Assembly (NCBI GenBank): GCA_037042915.1
Contig: CM073199.1
Span: 3,286,001 to 3,350,000 of the forward strand
Direction of reading: 5' to 3'
Length of the DNA stretch: 64,000 nt
Origin: Auricularia sp. M13
Taxonomy: Eukaryota > Basidiomycota > Agaricomycetes > Auriculariales > Auriculariaceae
A program made the position numbers and the translations under genes. Of this stretch, positions 22,301 through 32,735 are shown in pieces; position 1 is the first letter of the stretch; each line of letters opens with the position of its first letter. The notes under the pieces are model-generated. The model was not told where the DNA came from and ran no database searches. It was given only the letters and a program-made list of their open reading frames with translations.

Positions 22301-25300
22301 AGCGCCGAGGAGTGCAAGACGCTGTACACCAAGTGGTCGGCCAAGTTGACGGACGAGCAGATCGACAATCTGCTCATCCGTCACGAAATTGTGTACCCGT
22401 ACGGCCCGGACAATGGCACGCCCACCGACCGCCACAACCTCTTTCAAGTCGAGGTGGACAACGTCATCCGGCTGGTAAGTCACTATTGCGGTCGCAGGCG
22501 CGGGCGCGGGCGCGGGCGCAGGTGCGGCTGCGCCTGCGCCTACCTATACATGCAGCGCTGACGCTTTTTACCTTGCAGCTCGATTACCTGGCCGCGTTCT
22601 ACCATTTCGACTCGACGCTCTTTATTGCCGGCTCGCGCATCGACTTCGACCGCGACCCCTCGATGTTGCGGTTCCATGCGACCCACAATGCGCACGACTT
22701 CGTCCAACACAAGCTGTTGGAGGAGCCCCGTGGAGCCTTGGCCAAGTTCCAGGGCCACGTGACGTGAGTGCCTGAAAGAGTTTGTCAACTCTTTCCCTCT
22801 CGCTGACATTGATATTGGCTCGTAGGAACAGCCACCTCAACATGGTGACGGACATGACCGCAATCGCCCGCGGTCAGCAGCCACCCGCCCAGCGCGTCAG
22901 CATCACGGGCACCGTCCCCCCGCCCCAGCCGACGCCCGACCAATTCTACATAGCAACACGCCCTCGCCCTGGGGCGGTTGGATACGGGCTACAGGCAGCT
23001 CGCGCATCGGGCTCGGGCTCGGGTGCGGGCGCGGGCGCGAGTGCGGGCGCGGGCGCGAGTACGGGCGCGGGTGCCGCTACACCTGCACCAATGTCGGCCC
23101 GTGGCGAGACAGCGGAACACGAGGGCAACGACGAGGAGCAGGTCGAGGGAACGTCCAAGACGCCAGAGAAGGGCAAGGAGCCCGTCCTGTACTATCCGGA
23201 CGTCGACGAGCCGGTGCCAGCGGGCAAGATCGCCATCTGGACTCGCAGGGGCAACACGACGCAGCGGATGAAAGTTCTGCTCGACTACACGCCGCTGTAC
23301 ACCGACTACATCGGTTTCACGCTGCAGCTCTCGGAGGAGGATAGGAAATTGGCGCGCGATAGGCTCGTCGAGCTCTTCGAATGTAAGTACCAACCACATC
23401 CGCGCCCGCGCCTGCGCCCGCGCCCGTGCCCGCGCTTGACACCGTGCTGATGTCTTGCAGTTACTCACGTCAAGATCCCTTTGCCACAAAATGACGGGAT
23501 ACCTCTGGCGGCCATGATGACCGCGCTCAACAATTACCGGATGATGATGGGTGGCTGGCCGCCATTCGCATATTTCCCGGCCGATTTGTCGGGCCGCACC
23601 AACTTCTCGTCGTTCAGCGGTGCGATGCAACGGCTGATCTTGTTTGCTGCACTCTGCGGCAAGCTATGGACGCGGCCCGCGCTTGAACTCGAGGGCGACA
23701 TGCTCGAGCAGGTCCGCACAGCCACGGGCAAGCCCCACCTCAACAACGTCTTCGTCATGGTGCTCAGTGAGGAGTACCCCGTCGGCGTTGGCAAGCCGCA
23801 GTGGGCTGGCACGTATCGTGCTATGCTCAACGACAAGACGGTCCTTGGCTGCCCGCATAAAGAGCTCATCGACTATGTTCCCACCGCAGTCAAAGTCCCG
23901 CCGCCCAACTGCCCTTACAAGGGAGTAAAGGCGCCCGCTCCGCGCGTTCTTCGAGTGGGCCCTGAGCCTTCGGCTGCGCTCGCCGCGCAATGTGCATCAG
24001 ATGGGCAGCAAGCCGCAACGCCCGCACCATCCGCACCCGCGCCCGCACCTGCGCCCGTGCCCGCACCCGCACCCGCACCCGCACCCGCGCCCGCTCCCAC
24101 CGCCAAGAAGTCCAAGCGCAAGGCGCGCGACACGGTCAACTCGGGCGACGAGGCGGCTCTCGCGCCCGTCACCGAGGTTGTCAGCAACAAGACCAAGAAG
24201 CCGTCAAAGCCGCCCAAGGGCGTATCCGCGTCTGTCAAGTCCAAGGAGCAGCTCGCAGCTGAGAAAGAGCTGCACAATCAACAGCAGCAGCGTAAGAAGG
24301 AAATGGTGGATCGGTACGTCGAGATTGACGACACCACAGCTGTCACCGAGGCTGCGACCTCCAAACCGGCTGCAAAGGACGCGAAGAAGACAACGGGCCG
24401 CAACAAGACACACGAGCAGGAAAAGGAGAAGGAAGCCAACGAGGAGGACGTCGAGGAGGTCGAGTACGAGGAGGAGGAAGTCGACCCGCCCGTCGACCCA
24501 ACGCGTGTGGAGGCTCCCAAGCGCAGGAAGTCCAAGAGGTCGGTCGTGTTTGCGGAGGATAAGGATGCACCGGTAAGTTTTTTTTTTGCTGATTTTGGTG
24601 TCCATCACACTGACCATTCACAGGCGGCCAAGAAGCGCAAGATTGCGGGCGCATCCGCACCCGCAACCGCGCCCGCGGCCGCACCCGCACCCGAGCCGGC
24701 GCCGGAGCCCGAGCCCGAGCCCGAGCCCGAGGCTGACCCCACGCCCGAGCCCACGCCCGAGCCCGAGCCCACGCCCAAATCCAGGGCTGGAAAGCAGGGC
24801 AAGCGCAACGTCCAGCCTGACGTGCCCGCGTCCGAGGGCGATACTTCGCCCGAGTCCAGCAAGGTCAAGGGCAAGCGCAAAGCCTCCCCCGCACCCTCAT
24901 CCCCTCCCGCCCCTCCCGTCACACCCTCCCGCAATCGCCAGCGCGTCGTCGCCAATACGGCTGAGGCAGGCCCGTCTACTACGCCGTCCAACAAACGCAA
25001 GCGCGATGCTGCAGACACAGGCGAGGAGGACGCGCAGCCGCACAAGTCGTCCCGAGTGCAGGAGAAGGCCATCAGCAAGCTCCCCGCGGTCACCCTCACG
25101 ATCGCAAAGGCCAAGAAGATGTCCAAGTCAAACAAGCAGATGGACGGCCTCCTCAAGCCTCAGAAGTCGTGGCCGGCCGGTATGCAGGTGCCGGCAGGGT
25201 TCGAGGACCAGACCGCGTACACGACCGCGATTCTGCGCGCGCTCAATCGCGTTGCCCTGACCGAGGTGGAGAAGGTGCTCATCCGGCACTGCTTCAAGAG

Positions 25301-25364
25301 CTGGCCGGCGGATGTCAAGAAGTCGCCCGAGATGATGGAAATGTTCCTTGAGCTCGTCATGTAG
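19352..25364 (+). CDS. Large unknown cargo gene of the KDZ element
   Basis: Proposed about 1,800 codons in ten exons. The start at 19352 (MELRFRLLIRNP) is tentative. Then a basic Ala/Lys/Thr stretch like a histone H1 tail, an acidic repeat (DEGAADESAAEGDKDD units, 19682-20541), and a globular region from 20693 (ILTFPEYKQLCLKLEPF). Ala/Pro spacers follow, then segments with ELFKKFCRNTHE, IRHEIVYPYGPDN, DYLAAFYHFDS, DYTPLYTDYIGFTLQLSEED, MMGGWPPFAYFP and VMVLSEEYPVGVGKPQWAG, and finally a long charged, Pro-rich tail with KSKR stretches. Introns: 20542-20588, 20643-20692, 22198-22247, 22475-22578, 22764-22825, 23383-23460, 24573-24623. The frame shifts twice inside the Ala/Pro tract at 21580-21750, or an intron is hidden there. 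No known domain is recognised; a nuclear, chromatin-linked role is inferred only from composition and context. Confidence 0.7.
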
Positions 25365-26156
25365 CGTGTGCCGGTTTCCTTGAAATTGGAGCTTTGATTT
25401 GTTGCGCTAAATTTCCGTGTGAACCAAGTACAAGCGGAGCGGGCGCGGGCGCGGCTGCGGCTGCGGCTGCGGGCGCGGTTGCGGATGCGGATGCAGGAGT
25501 TGGTGTGCAACTTGAGTCCCAATGGGAAATTGGAATTCAGACATAGGCTCATGTGCTCTTATGCATCTGAATGTAAATCTTTATCTGGGGTTTTGGTGAT
25601 TATCCAGCATCTGATGAAAAGAATGTGACAAGTACTTCTCACAATGCACATTTTCTTGAAACATCAACATCCATAGTCAAATCAACATATCCACATTCAC
25701 ATAAACACATTCACACGTACTGAGAGACCCTCCAAGCATTCACTGCTTCTCCGATTTGAAATTTGTCCCCAGTTATTTTGTTCATGTACAACAACGGGCA
25801 CATAGCACCGATGGCTGAAATTGCATAATCAGGCGTCTGGCATATCTTAAATACGTTTTGTAATGGCAGAGGCTGTCACCGGATTGGCGCTGAGTTTCTT
25901 ATGTCTGCTCTCGAATGCCCTCTGCCGCACCCGCACCCGCAGCCGCAGCCGCAGCCGCAGCCGCAGCCGCAGTTGCACCCGCGCACTGGGCCGGGCGCGT
26001 AGATGTAACAGAGGTGACTTGAAATATAAATTTGTTAGCTGATATGAATGTACTTGAGTGATTTGAGTTGAGGTTTCAGCTGCGGTTACATATGTGGGAT
26101 TCATGATTGACATTTTTGTTTCATGCAGTTTTTGTGTCGCCGCTTTTAAATGGAAC
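25365..26156. other. Right subterminal spacer of the KDZ element
   Basis: Gene-free. GC-hexamer tracts lie at about 25437-25495 and 25928-25985, and one inverted copy of the TGTGCCCGTTGTTGT motif near 25789, mirroring the left spacer. Confidence 0.6.
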
Positions 26157-27022
26157 TAATGTACAGATTAAGTGTTGCCTCGATTTGTTTTGTAGTTTGG
26201 GAAAGAAAATGTTTTTGAGATTTAAGCGCCGGCGGCACCGGCGGCGGCAGCAGCGGTGGCGGCCGATGCCGACGGTGGTGGGCGCGGCGGCGGCCGATGC
26301 CGACGGCGGTGGGCGCGGCGGCGGCCGATGCCGGCGACGGCGGGGGCCCACCGGGATAAGCCGCACGCAGCAGTGCCCGCAGGGCCACCCGCGGGCGCAC
26401 CCAGGGATCCGCAACGGGACCCGCAGGCGTACCCAGTGATCCGCAATGGGTCCCGCAGAGCAACCCGCAGGTGCACCCAGGGACCCGCAACGGGACCCGC
26501 ATGCGTACCCAGGGATCCGCAATGGGTCCCGCAGGGCCACCCGCGGGCGCACCCAGGGACCCGCAGGGCCACCCGCGGGCGCACCCAGGGACCCGCAGGG
26601 CCACCCGCGGGCGCACCCAGGGACCCGCAGGGCCACCCGCGGGCGCACCCAGGTATCCGCAGGGCGCCCCGCAGGTGCACCCAGGGACCCGCAACGGGAC
26701 CCGCAGGCGCACCCAGGGACCCGCAACGGGACCCGCAGGCGCACCCAGGGACCCGCAACGGGACCCGCAGGCGCACCCAGGGACCCGCAACGGGAACCGC
26801 ACTGGCATTCACGCACCCGCAATGGGAACCGCACTGGCATTCACGCACCCGCAATGGGAACCGCACTACTATACAGGGACCCGCAACGAAACCCGCACCA
26901 CCACCTGCTGTCCCACTGACCCACCTGCAACGGACGCGGGCGCGGGCGCGGGCCTGACGCTAGCCTATTTTCCGGGGGGGTAAAATAGGGTTAGCGTCAC
27001 CCGGTTGCAGCTACCTGAGGTG
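26157..27022 (-). repeat. Right terminal inverted repeat with minisatellite
   Basis: Inverted counterpart of 8694-9520, matching from the outer tip to the inner AT-rich edge (TTAAGTGTTGCCTCGAT on the plus strand). The minisatellite differs in copy number and unit order: this arm has a run of CGCAGGGCCACCCGCGGG units near 26535-26655 that the left arm lacks. The inner AACATTTTCTTTCCC is single here. Confidence 0.85.
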
Positions 27023-27030
27023 TCTCCGTT
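27023..27030 (+). repeat. KDZ target-site duplication, right
   Basis: Second copy of TCTCCGTT, directly after the last base of the right inverted repeat. Confidence 0.9.
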
Positions 27031-27544
27031 GGCCTCAAGTCCCGTTTTCCCCCTTCCCTCGGTGCGTAGTCGCGACTTCCGTGATTGCACACCATCCTCC
27101 CTCCTCCCCTACTACGACTTCTCCATCCGAACGGTGCTACTTCTGTTCGTCGCGTTCGCACGCAGTCATAGACTTCGCCAGTGCAGCGACGAAGAAAAGA
27201 CGCACTCCCGTCTCACAATCCTCCTCTCCCGTGCACCCTCTTCTCGTAGACGACTCCACACGAGTAGTCTCGAGCTCTCCGGATACTGGGGTCGGGTTCC
27301 CCCTCGTCTTCGTGATCCTCACTCGGGTTTTGATCATACACACTCGAGACCATTTCCCCGTTTCACCCCTACCTCTATATCTATTCTCTCGTGTGTTGGG
27401 TATACTCCACCCACCCACCCTTTTGATCTGCGGCTCCTCCCTACTCCTGGATTCATTGTCTTAGTCTTCCCTGGCTGTTCACCGTGCTGAGATATCCCAA
27501 TACGATAAGATTGACATGAACACAGTTTAAACCAATCTCTCCAC
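27031..27544. other. Right flank of the KDZ element, no gene called
   Basis: About 510 bp, pyrimidine-rich on the plus strand. Before the transposon landed it was continuous with the TATA-like region ending at 8685. Plus-strand open frames here are Ser/Pro/Thr-rich and could be the 5' part of a lost gene, but I cannot support one. Confidence 0.4.
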
Positions 27545-27655
27545 TCACGGGCTGTAGATGGCATAGTCGAATAGCGCTATCGAGCCGCTGTCCCCGTCCG
27601 CCCAGCTGGAAATGAGCATGTCAAGGGGTACGCAGTTGTTAAGCGCCCGGAAGCA

Positions 27656-28275
27656 ACTGGGAGGGGGAGGGTCCCCCGCAGATGCTGCTATGGAATTTTT
27701 TTAATATCTTGAATTATTTTTTGGGGATGGTTGAGAGAATTGGTTTAGCTTTTTAGAGGTGATATAACCCATTTCTAAGCATCTCATGTAGGTAAAGCAG
27801 CTGAATTCACAGAATAATACTTTGCAGTCCGTTTTCGGCACATTGCCTCCGACACCAGAATGTGCATTGCAAAGGCAATCATCTTATACAGGGGCTGTGG
27901 CAATCTTAAAGAGATGTATGTGGGTATTTATGAGAGATACGGTTGGCTTCATCCCATACAGAGGGCCATGGGCAGTACAAAATCCTCCTCAACCACTCTC
28001 GGCAAGCCTTGCTGAGGGGAGTCGTGCCCAAGCAATAGTCCTTCATAGTCTCGGCTTTCTTATACATTGCCTCGTCAATATCTGCTGTCAATTGGGGTGC
28101 TAACACCCTGGTATCGCAATAACTACAATCTCGAAGGTGAACCTCGGGATCAATACGGCGTCCCAAATAGGGAACTGTCACCTGTCAGGTCACGTGACAG
28201 AGGGGGAGGGGGTCGCTCGAGAGTTGTTATGGAATTTTTCGGGACGGTGCAGGAATTTTTTTTTTGCCACCCCCT
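27656..28275. other. Extra 0.6-kb block inside the mucin-like gene
   Basis: The block separates two segments of the interrupted gene. Its two edges share a related motif, AGGGGGAGGG...TATGGAATTTTT (27661-27702 and 28203-28235), in the same orientation. It contains a minus-strand frame, 28181-27906, of 91 codons (MTVPYLGRRIDPEVHLRDC...), which I do not recognise. No clean target duplication is visible, so whether this is a transposon, a duplication or captured sequence is open. Confidence 0.4.
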
Positions 28276-28591
28276 TGGAGCATGTTGTGTTCCCCTGTGG
28301 GAAGAAGATCCGTTTTGAACACGAGCTGATTATACAGGAGGCCATCCACCCTCAAGTCAGGCTGATGGAGAAATTGATAGATTGGTTTGAAAGAGCCGTC
28401 CAGGTAGAACGCGAGGCGGGTATCCTTGTGCGCGACGTCGATATTGTTGGCTAGTATGAAGAATATGTAGATGACGCTTCCTGCCAGTGAAAGTTAGAGC
28501 GAGTAATCAATGGAAATGCACAGTCGAGAGTCACCGTTGAATGCGAACGTCACGTTCGACGGAATCTGGCCGGGAAATGTTGTATCGTCGT

Positions 28592-28958
28592 CAAGGGGCC
28601 TTCAGATTTTTTCGTAAGCATATCACGTCGTATTTTCTTGTAAGCCTCAACGGGCTGGACTAACTAACTATTTGCTTCCGGATATACCCGATTTAGTATT
28701 TTCGGATCTATATTGTCGATAATCACGGCAGATCCGATCAAACCTCAAAGGGGCCCAACTTCAGCAGGTCCCAGACAGTAGGACTATAAGCTCTGGTAGC
28801 CTTGTACTCATGTTCAGACATGCAGAAAGAATGCTTGGAATGTTTCTGTCTGGTTTGGAAGTGCTCAAACAGGCTGATGAAAAAAATTCTGGAAGGTCAA
28901 AGCCGACCAACTAACTAACCCACATGATATCACGGGATCAAATCCTGATGGCCCCTTG
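28592..28958. mobile_element. 367-bp hAT-like MITE
   Basis: Inverted tips CAAGGGGCC(T/A)TCAG on both ends and an 8-bp target duplication ATCGTCGT at 28584-28591 and 28959-28966. It has no coding capacity. CA-starting tips with 8-bp duplications fit the hAT superfamily. Confidence 0.8.
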
Positions 28959-29241
28959 ATCGTCGTGCCTATGGAAGGCAGGTGAGGAGAGCACAAAGTT
29001 GATTAGAGCTGAGAGCAGCAGACCAAGTTCCATCAAATGCCTTGGTCACATCCGGCCGCGCGCCACAAGCGGGGCACTGAGTGCTCGGGGATCCTGCATT
29101 CCACGCGTGTGCAGATGCGTACTGTGGTACGCGGCCGCTGCGCTGGTCGCCGCACGTGTCGTCGATTGTGACGTTGACGAGGCCTGCGCGGCACGTCAAT
29201 GTCAGCAGCTGAGATATGATAAGCAATGCGGGGAAAAGCAT

Positions 29242-31177
29242 AGCGTCTGGCCCTGCACTCGTTTAAACACCGTCGGCTGTAGAATATAAAGGAATTCTAA
29301 GGCGCACTGAACGGCACGCCAAAGCCCTGCAGCTTGATGTAACATCGTCGCAGCCGTCAATCTGGCCGGGATCCGTGGAGCCAGGGATGCCTAACAGTGA
29401 CCGAAGCTACTTACTTATGTCCTATTGGTTTTCACCAGCCGGAGACATTTCGGTAGAGCTGACCGACCTGCGAGGGAAACTTGAGGCTGCACATAGCAGA
29501 AAGTCACCCATCGTAGACAACATTTCAGTAAGCACGGTCTTGCGGACAGGGCCTTTAATACGGATGCAATGGACGAGACATCGCCGGACGAAACTTATGA
29601 TGGATAGCCTCAACAGCACCGTCAAGAAGTTCTAGCCGCGAGAGAACGTGTAAGCTGACCCACAAATAGCCGATTGGTGAGATAGCTTGCCATAAGTAGA
29701 CAGAAGCAATGGTGTCTGAGAATCGATACGAGGGAGATAGTTCCTGGGAGATGCCCACACCAAGGGGAGTCTCTCCACGGCGCACGGCTGGGCGTGCAGA
29801 GTTGCACATTAATAACTGGGAACTCGATGTGTCGAAAAGGCGTACGGGAAGTCTGCGCGAATTGAACCAAAAGGACGTGAGTTCTACAATTATTTGCGGC
29901 GTATGACCAAGACCGCGCGGATATACTGTGGCGCATCGAGTACATAGTGCAGCTCCGCGAATGGAGGCCCTCATCGTTATAAGTGATATCTTCCGCCGAA
30001 GCGGAAGGGCGGGAACGGGGCAGGCGACCAGCGCGCTGCTTGGCGACGTCGAGCAAGGCATGAGTTGGCTGCAGAGTTGCCAGAGCCAACACGCGAACGT
30101 GCAATTGTCCTCCAAGGTGACCGTATTCTTCAACCCATCCTTTACCACGACGTTGCCAACAACACAGGCAAGCGCAAGGGGACACCGGAAGCAAACTGAC
30201 GGCACCGGGTTGGTAACCGCTGCAAGCAACTGAGGCAAGACCCATCCATCCTATTTCCGCGGATATACCTCCGGTTTGCCTCCGGAGATCCGCAGCAGGC
30301 CTTGCTCTAGGATAGCCAAAAGGGTTTCTGCACTAGAAATGTATATTACTGCTCCCAGGACATGTGCCCATCCAGCAGCTTGTCCAGACGTTCCAGCAGC
30401 TTGCCCGGAAGTCCTAACTCAGAACAGTGATGCATTATGTCAGCAATATGCATCCGATAAATCCGAGAATAATGCCCCTACAGCAACATAAAAAACTGAG
30501 AAGGACTTAAAGTGCTCTGACTATGTTTGTTAATCCATTTCAGAGCAGGATTGAGCCTTTGGGGGGCTCTCCGGAGCCAATTTGACCCGGGTCCTCAACC
30601 TCTGCAGCCCGAGGTCGGCGGACCCATCCATCCTAACCTGATGCTCCAAATTTTGCCAGCTGGGTCCCCTTGGGCAAGCGTGCGGAACTCGAGGTCGCTG
30701 GAAATCTCCTTTTCTTTGCAGATTTAGCTGACGATGTGCGGGACAACAGGCCATCCACATGTTCCTTTGCGCGCCAGTAGATTGCAAAATGGCTAGAGCA
30801 GGAGAGACGGTCATGAGGACAGAACATGAGCTATCACGATATCGAACTCCGCTGTGCCGTCACTCGTCTCGCGACCGCTGACCACGCTGGCCGAACCCCG
30901 ACTTTGCGTCGATTCAATGTGGCTCAGTCCCTGCAGGCGCCGTCTCTAACCTGCTCGCTGTGCTCATCTCCCGTCTATCTTTCTCAGAATGGATGAAGAC
31001 TCAATTGAATGAAAGGTGCGAGATTTTCTAATAGCGATGCAACTATAGATAAACAGGTCATAAGGTACCTACAGCCGCAGTGAAACCATGAGCAAGATGA
31101 AAAGATGCGCAGCCCTCGCCTCGTGTGTCCGGCTCGTGGTCTTGCAACAAGCTATATAATCTTGTTCGCCTCATCGA
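29242..31177. other. Gene-poor stretch
   Basis: About 1.9 kb. Two long overlapping minus-strand frames (30238-29555 and 30245-29622) lack intron logic, signal peptide or family motifs. Near 30368-30410 a short tandem CCAGCAGCTTG(T/C)C motif is doubled. I call no gene here. Confidence 0.4.
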
Positions 31178-32735
31178 TTACCTGCCGCCGCGCCTGCCTC
31201 TGCCTCTCTTTCCGCCTCGACCCCCGCGGCCTTTTCCAGCTCCCTTGCGCCGAGATGGACCAGCGACAGAAGCCTCCGCGCTCGCCGCCTGGTCGCCGCC
31301 ACGTGGCTCGTCATCGTCGAAGGACAGCTTGATGTCCTCCTCCTCCTGCTTCACCCCACCCATCTCGAACGAGTGTGTGACAGTTCGGATGATCTGTACT
31401 GGCGGCGGCGGCGGAGGCGGCGTCGGAGACAGCGATGCCGGCGTGACAGCCTCGAGGCTGTAGTCGCGCCCCATTGGGTGGTTTGGGTCGCGTGGGTAAC
31501 GCCCGTTGTAGCGACCTCCATATGGATCGTACGGGCGCTCATAAACCCGGTTTGGAGAGCCCACCTCTTCGCTCAGTGGGCGAGCCACCGGGGGCGCAGC
31601 GGGCACCGTGGGCCTCCAACGCGGAGTCGGCGACCGCAGCGGCGGCGATGGCACCGGATGCGCAGGCGGCGGCGGCGTCACGGCCTCCTCGCTCAGCCGC
31701 TCGGGCTCTGGCACAGTCACCGGTGCCAGACCCCGCTCTGCACGCTCTTCACGCCAACGGGCGTACATCTCCTCCCGCTCGGCAGCCATGCGCTGGCGCA
31801 TTGCTTCCATTCTGCGCTCGATGCGGGCCTCCGTCTCTGGGCTGTCGACGCACTCCAAGCTGGGCTCACGGTCGTGCCAGGTGCGGCGGCACGGAGGCGT
31901 CACTGGCCGGTGTACGCGTGGGGAGGGTATGCGGGCGATGGGCACCGCCGGGGTTCCCGCGCGACGGGGGAGGGGGCGCACGACGCGTGGCGATGGTAAA
32001 TGGGGTGTCGCTGCATCCTCTGCGCTGTCGTCGAGCGCAGGCGTCGCAGCTGGCTCCGTCTTAATACGGACGCTGCGGCGAGGGCCTGGTGTTGGCGCCC
32101 TGCGCAGCTTCGAGCGGCCGGCCAGCGACCAGTCGCCGTCCTACAATCGCATAGTCAGTTCCTTTCTGCCAAAACAAGACGCGCTGAACATACCTGGTCA
32201 GACTCATCATCGCCGTCGTATGTGTCCACAGCAGCAGATGCCGCCGCGGTTATAATGGATTCGGTGTTGCGGGTCGCCGCTGCAGACGACATCGCGTTCG
32301 CGCGCATGGTGTCGGGCGCCGGCGACCCCGACGCCGACTCCATTCGCACTCGGCGCCGTCTGTCAGCTAGCGACCAATCGTCGTCGCTGCCCTCGCCAAA
32401 GTCAGACCGCGCACGCTTGGGCTTGATGGCCGCTCTGGTCGATGGCAACTGCACGGGCTGTGGCGGCCGCGGTGGCGGGCTCGGTGTCAGCGAGCAGTCC
32501 GTGTAGCCAACGCGCTCGAGATTGCATTGGTCGGCGCTCGTCAGGTGGGAGTCAAGGAAGCCGTGCGTTGTGCTCGCGTCATTGTGGTCGTCTGCAATCG
32601 TCGTCGTCGGTGTCAGCGTACTGGACCACCTGGAGCGCCAAACTGCGTTTACTCACAGTCAACCGTCATGGCGTCGTCGTCGCGGTCGCGGTCGACGGCG
32701 CGTGCCTTCTGATAGCGGGTGTCGAGGTGGGCCAT
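31178..32735 (-). CDS. Acidic, Pro-rich protein with an RGG-type tail
   Basis: Three exons: 32735-32657, 32591-32194 and 32140-31178, with introns of 65 and 53 bp (GTGAGT/CAG and GTATGT/TAG), about 480 residues. The sequence has a DRDRDDD acidic stretch, then two copies of a DWSLA motif (GSDDDWSLADRRRR and DGDWSLAGRSKL), Pro-rich linkers, a predicted helix EARIERRMEAMRQRMAAERE near residues 250-290, a Tyr/Arg-rich DPYGGRYNGRYPRDP segment, an acidic KQEEEDIKLSFDDDE, and a C-terminal tail of GRGGRGGKRGRG repeats. RGG tails bind RNA and G-rich nucleic acids and are arginine-methylated. The gene probably acts in the nucleus, but the family is unknown to me. Confidence 0.65.

Larger units (their letters stand above)
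8694..27022 (+). mobile_element. 18.3-kb KDZ-superfamily DNA transposon
   Basis: The ends are inverted copies starting CACCTCAGGTAGCTGC and the element is flanked by an 8-bp target duplication, TCTCCGTT, at 8686-8693 and 27023-27030. Eight-base duplications are what Zisupton-type KDZ elements make. Inside is a transposase with the KDZ signature (CDYHLAVDGN, DDRGLMAIVCRHD, YDIGC, DGEGVERLWS) plus a C-terminal Ulp1-like domain. A second large gene follows on the same strand. Other parts are a nested transposon, a 35-bp satellite, and GC-hexamer tracts throughout. KDZ elements are known to be expanded in Agaricomycetes and are sometimes tied to TET/JBP genes; no TET/JBP domain is visible here. 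This copy is probably immobile by itself because the transposase is interrupted. Confidence 0.9.
27545..29241 (-). pseudogene. Mucin-like membrane/secreted protein gene, broken by two insertions
   Basis: Minus strand. It opens with a signal peptide (MLFPALLIISQLLTLTCRAG), then the family hallmark VNVTIDDTCGD and KAFDGTW at 29240-29025. A 55-bp intron (29023-28969) is followed by HDD/TTFPGQIP and VTFAFNG. An intron of about 53 bp then leads to SVIYIFFILANNIDV and GEHNMLQ (to about 28280). The end, near 27640-27545, reads LISSWADGDSGSIALFDYAIYSP and stop. This order matches the common Agaricomycete surface proteins whose domain ends in LLDYxxY/LFDYAIY. Here the usual transmembrane segment and tail after that domain are absent. 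A MITE (28592-28958) lies ten bases into the second exon, and about 0.6 kb of extra sequence (27656-28275) separates the last two segments. Confidence 0.65.

Noticed and set aside
19352-25364. TET/JBP oxygenase as the KDZ cargo
   Set aside because: Known association in mushrooms made me look, but I see no H-x-D...H iron motif with the expected context.
26121-26983. Long open frames in the right TIR
   Set aside because: Same minisatellite as the left arm, with frames shared across strands and no gene features.
29555-30245. Two overlapping minus-strand frames of over 200 codons
   Set aside because: Different frames over the same DNA, no family signature, no introns or signals; kept only as an unassigned stretch.
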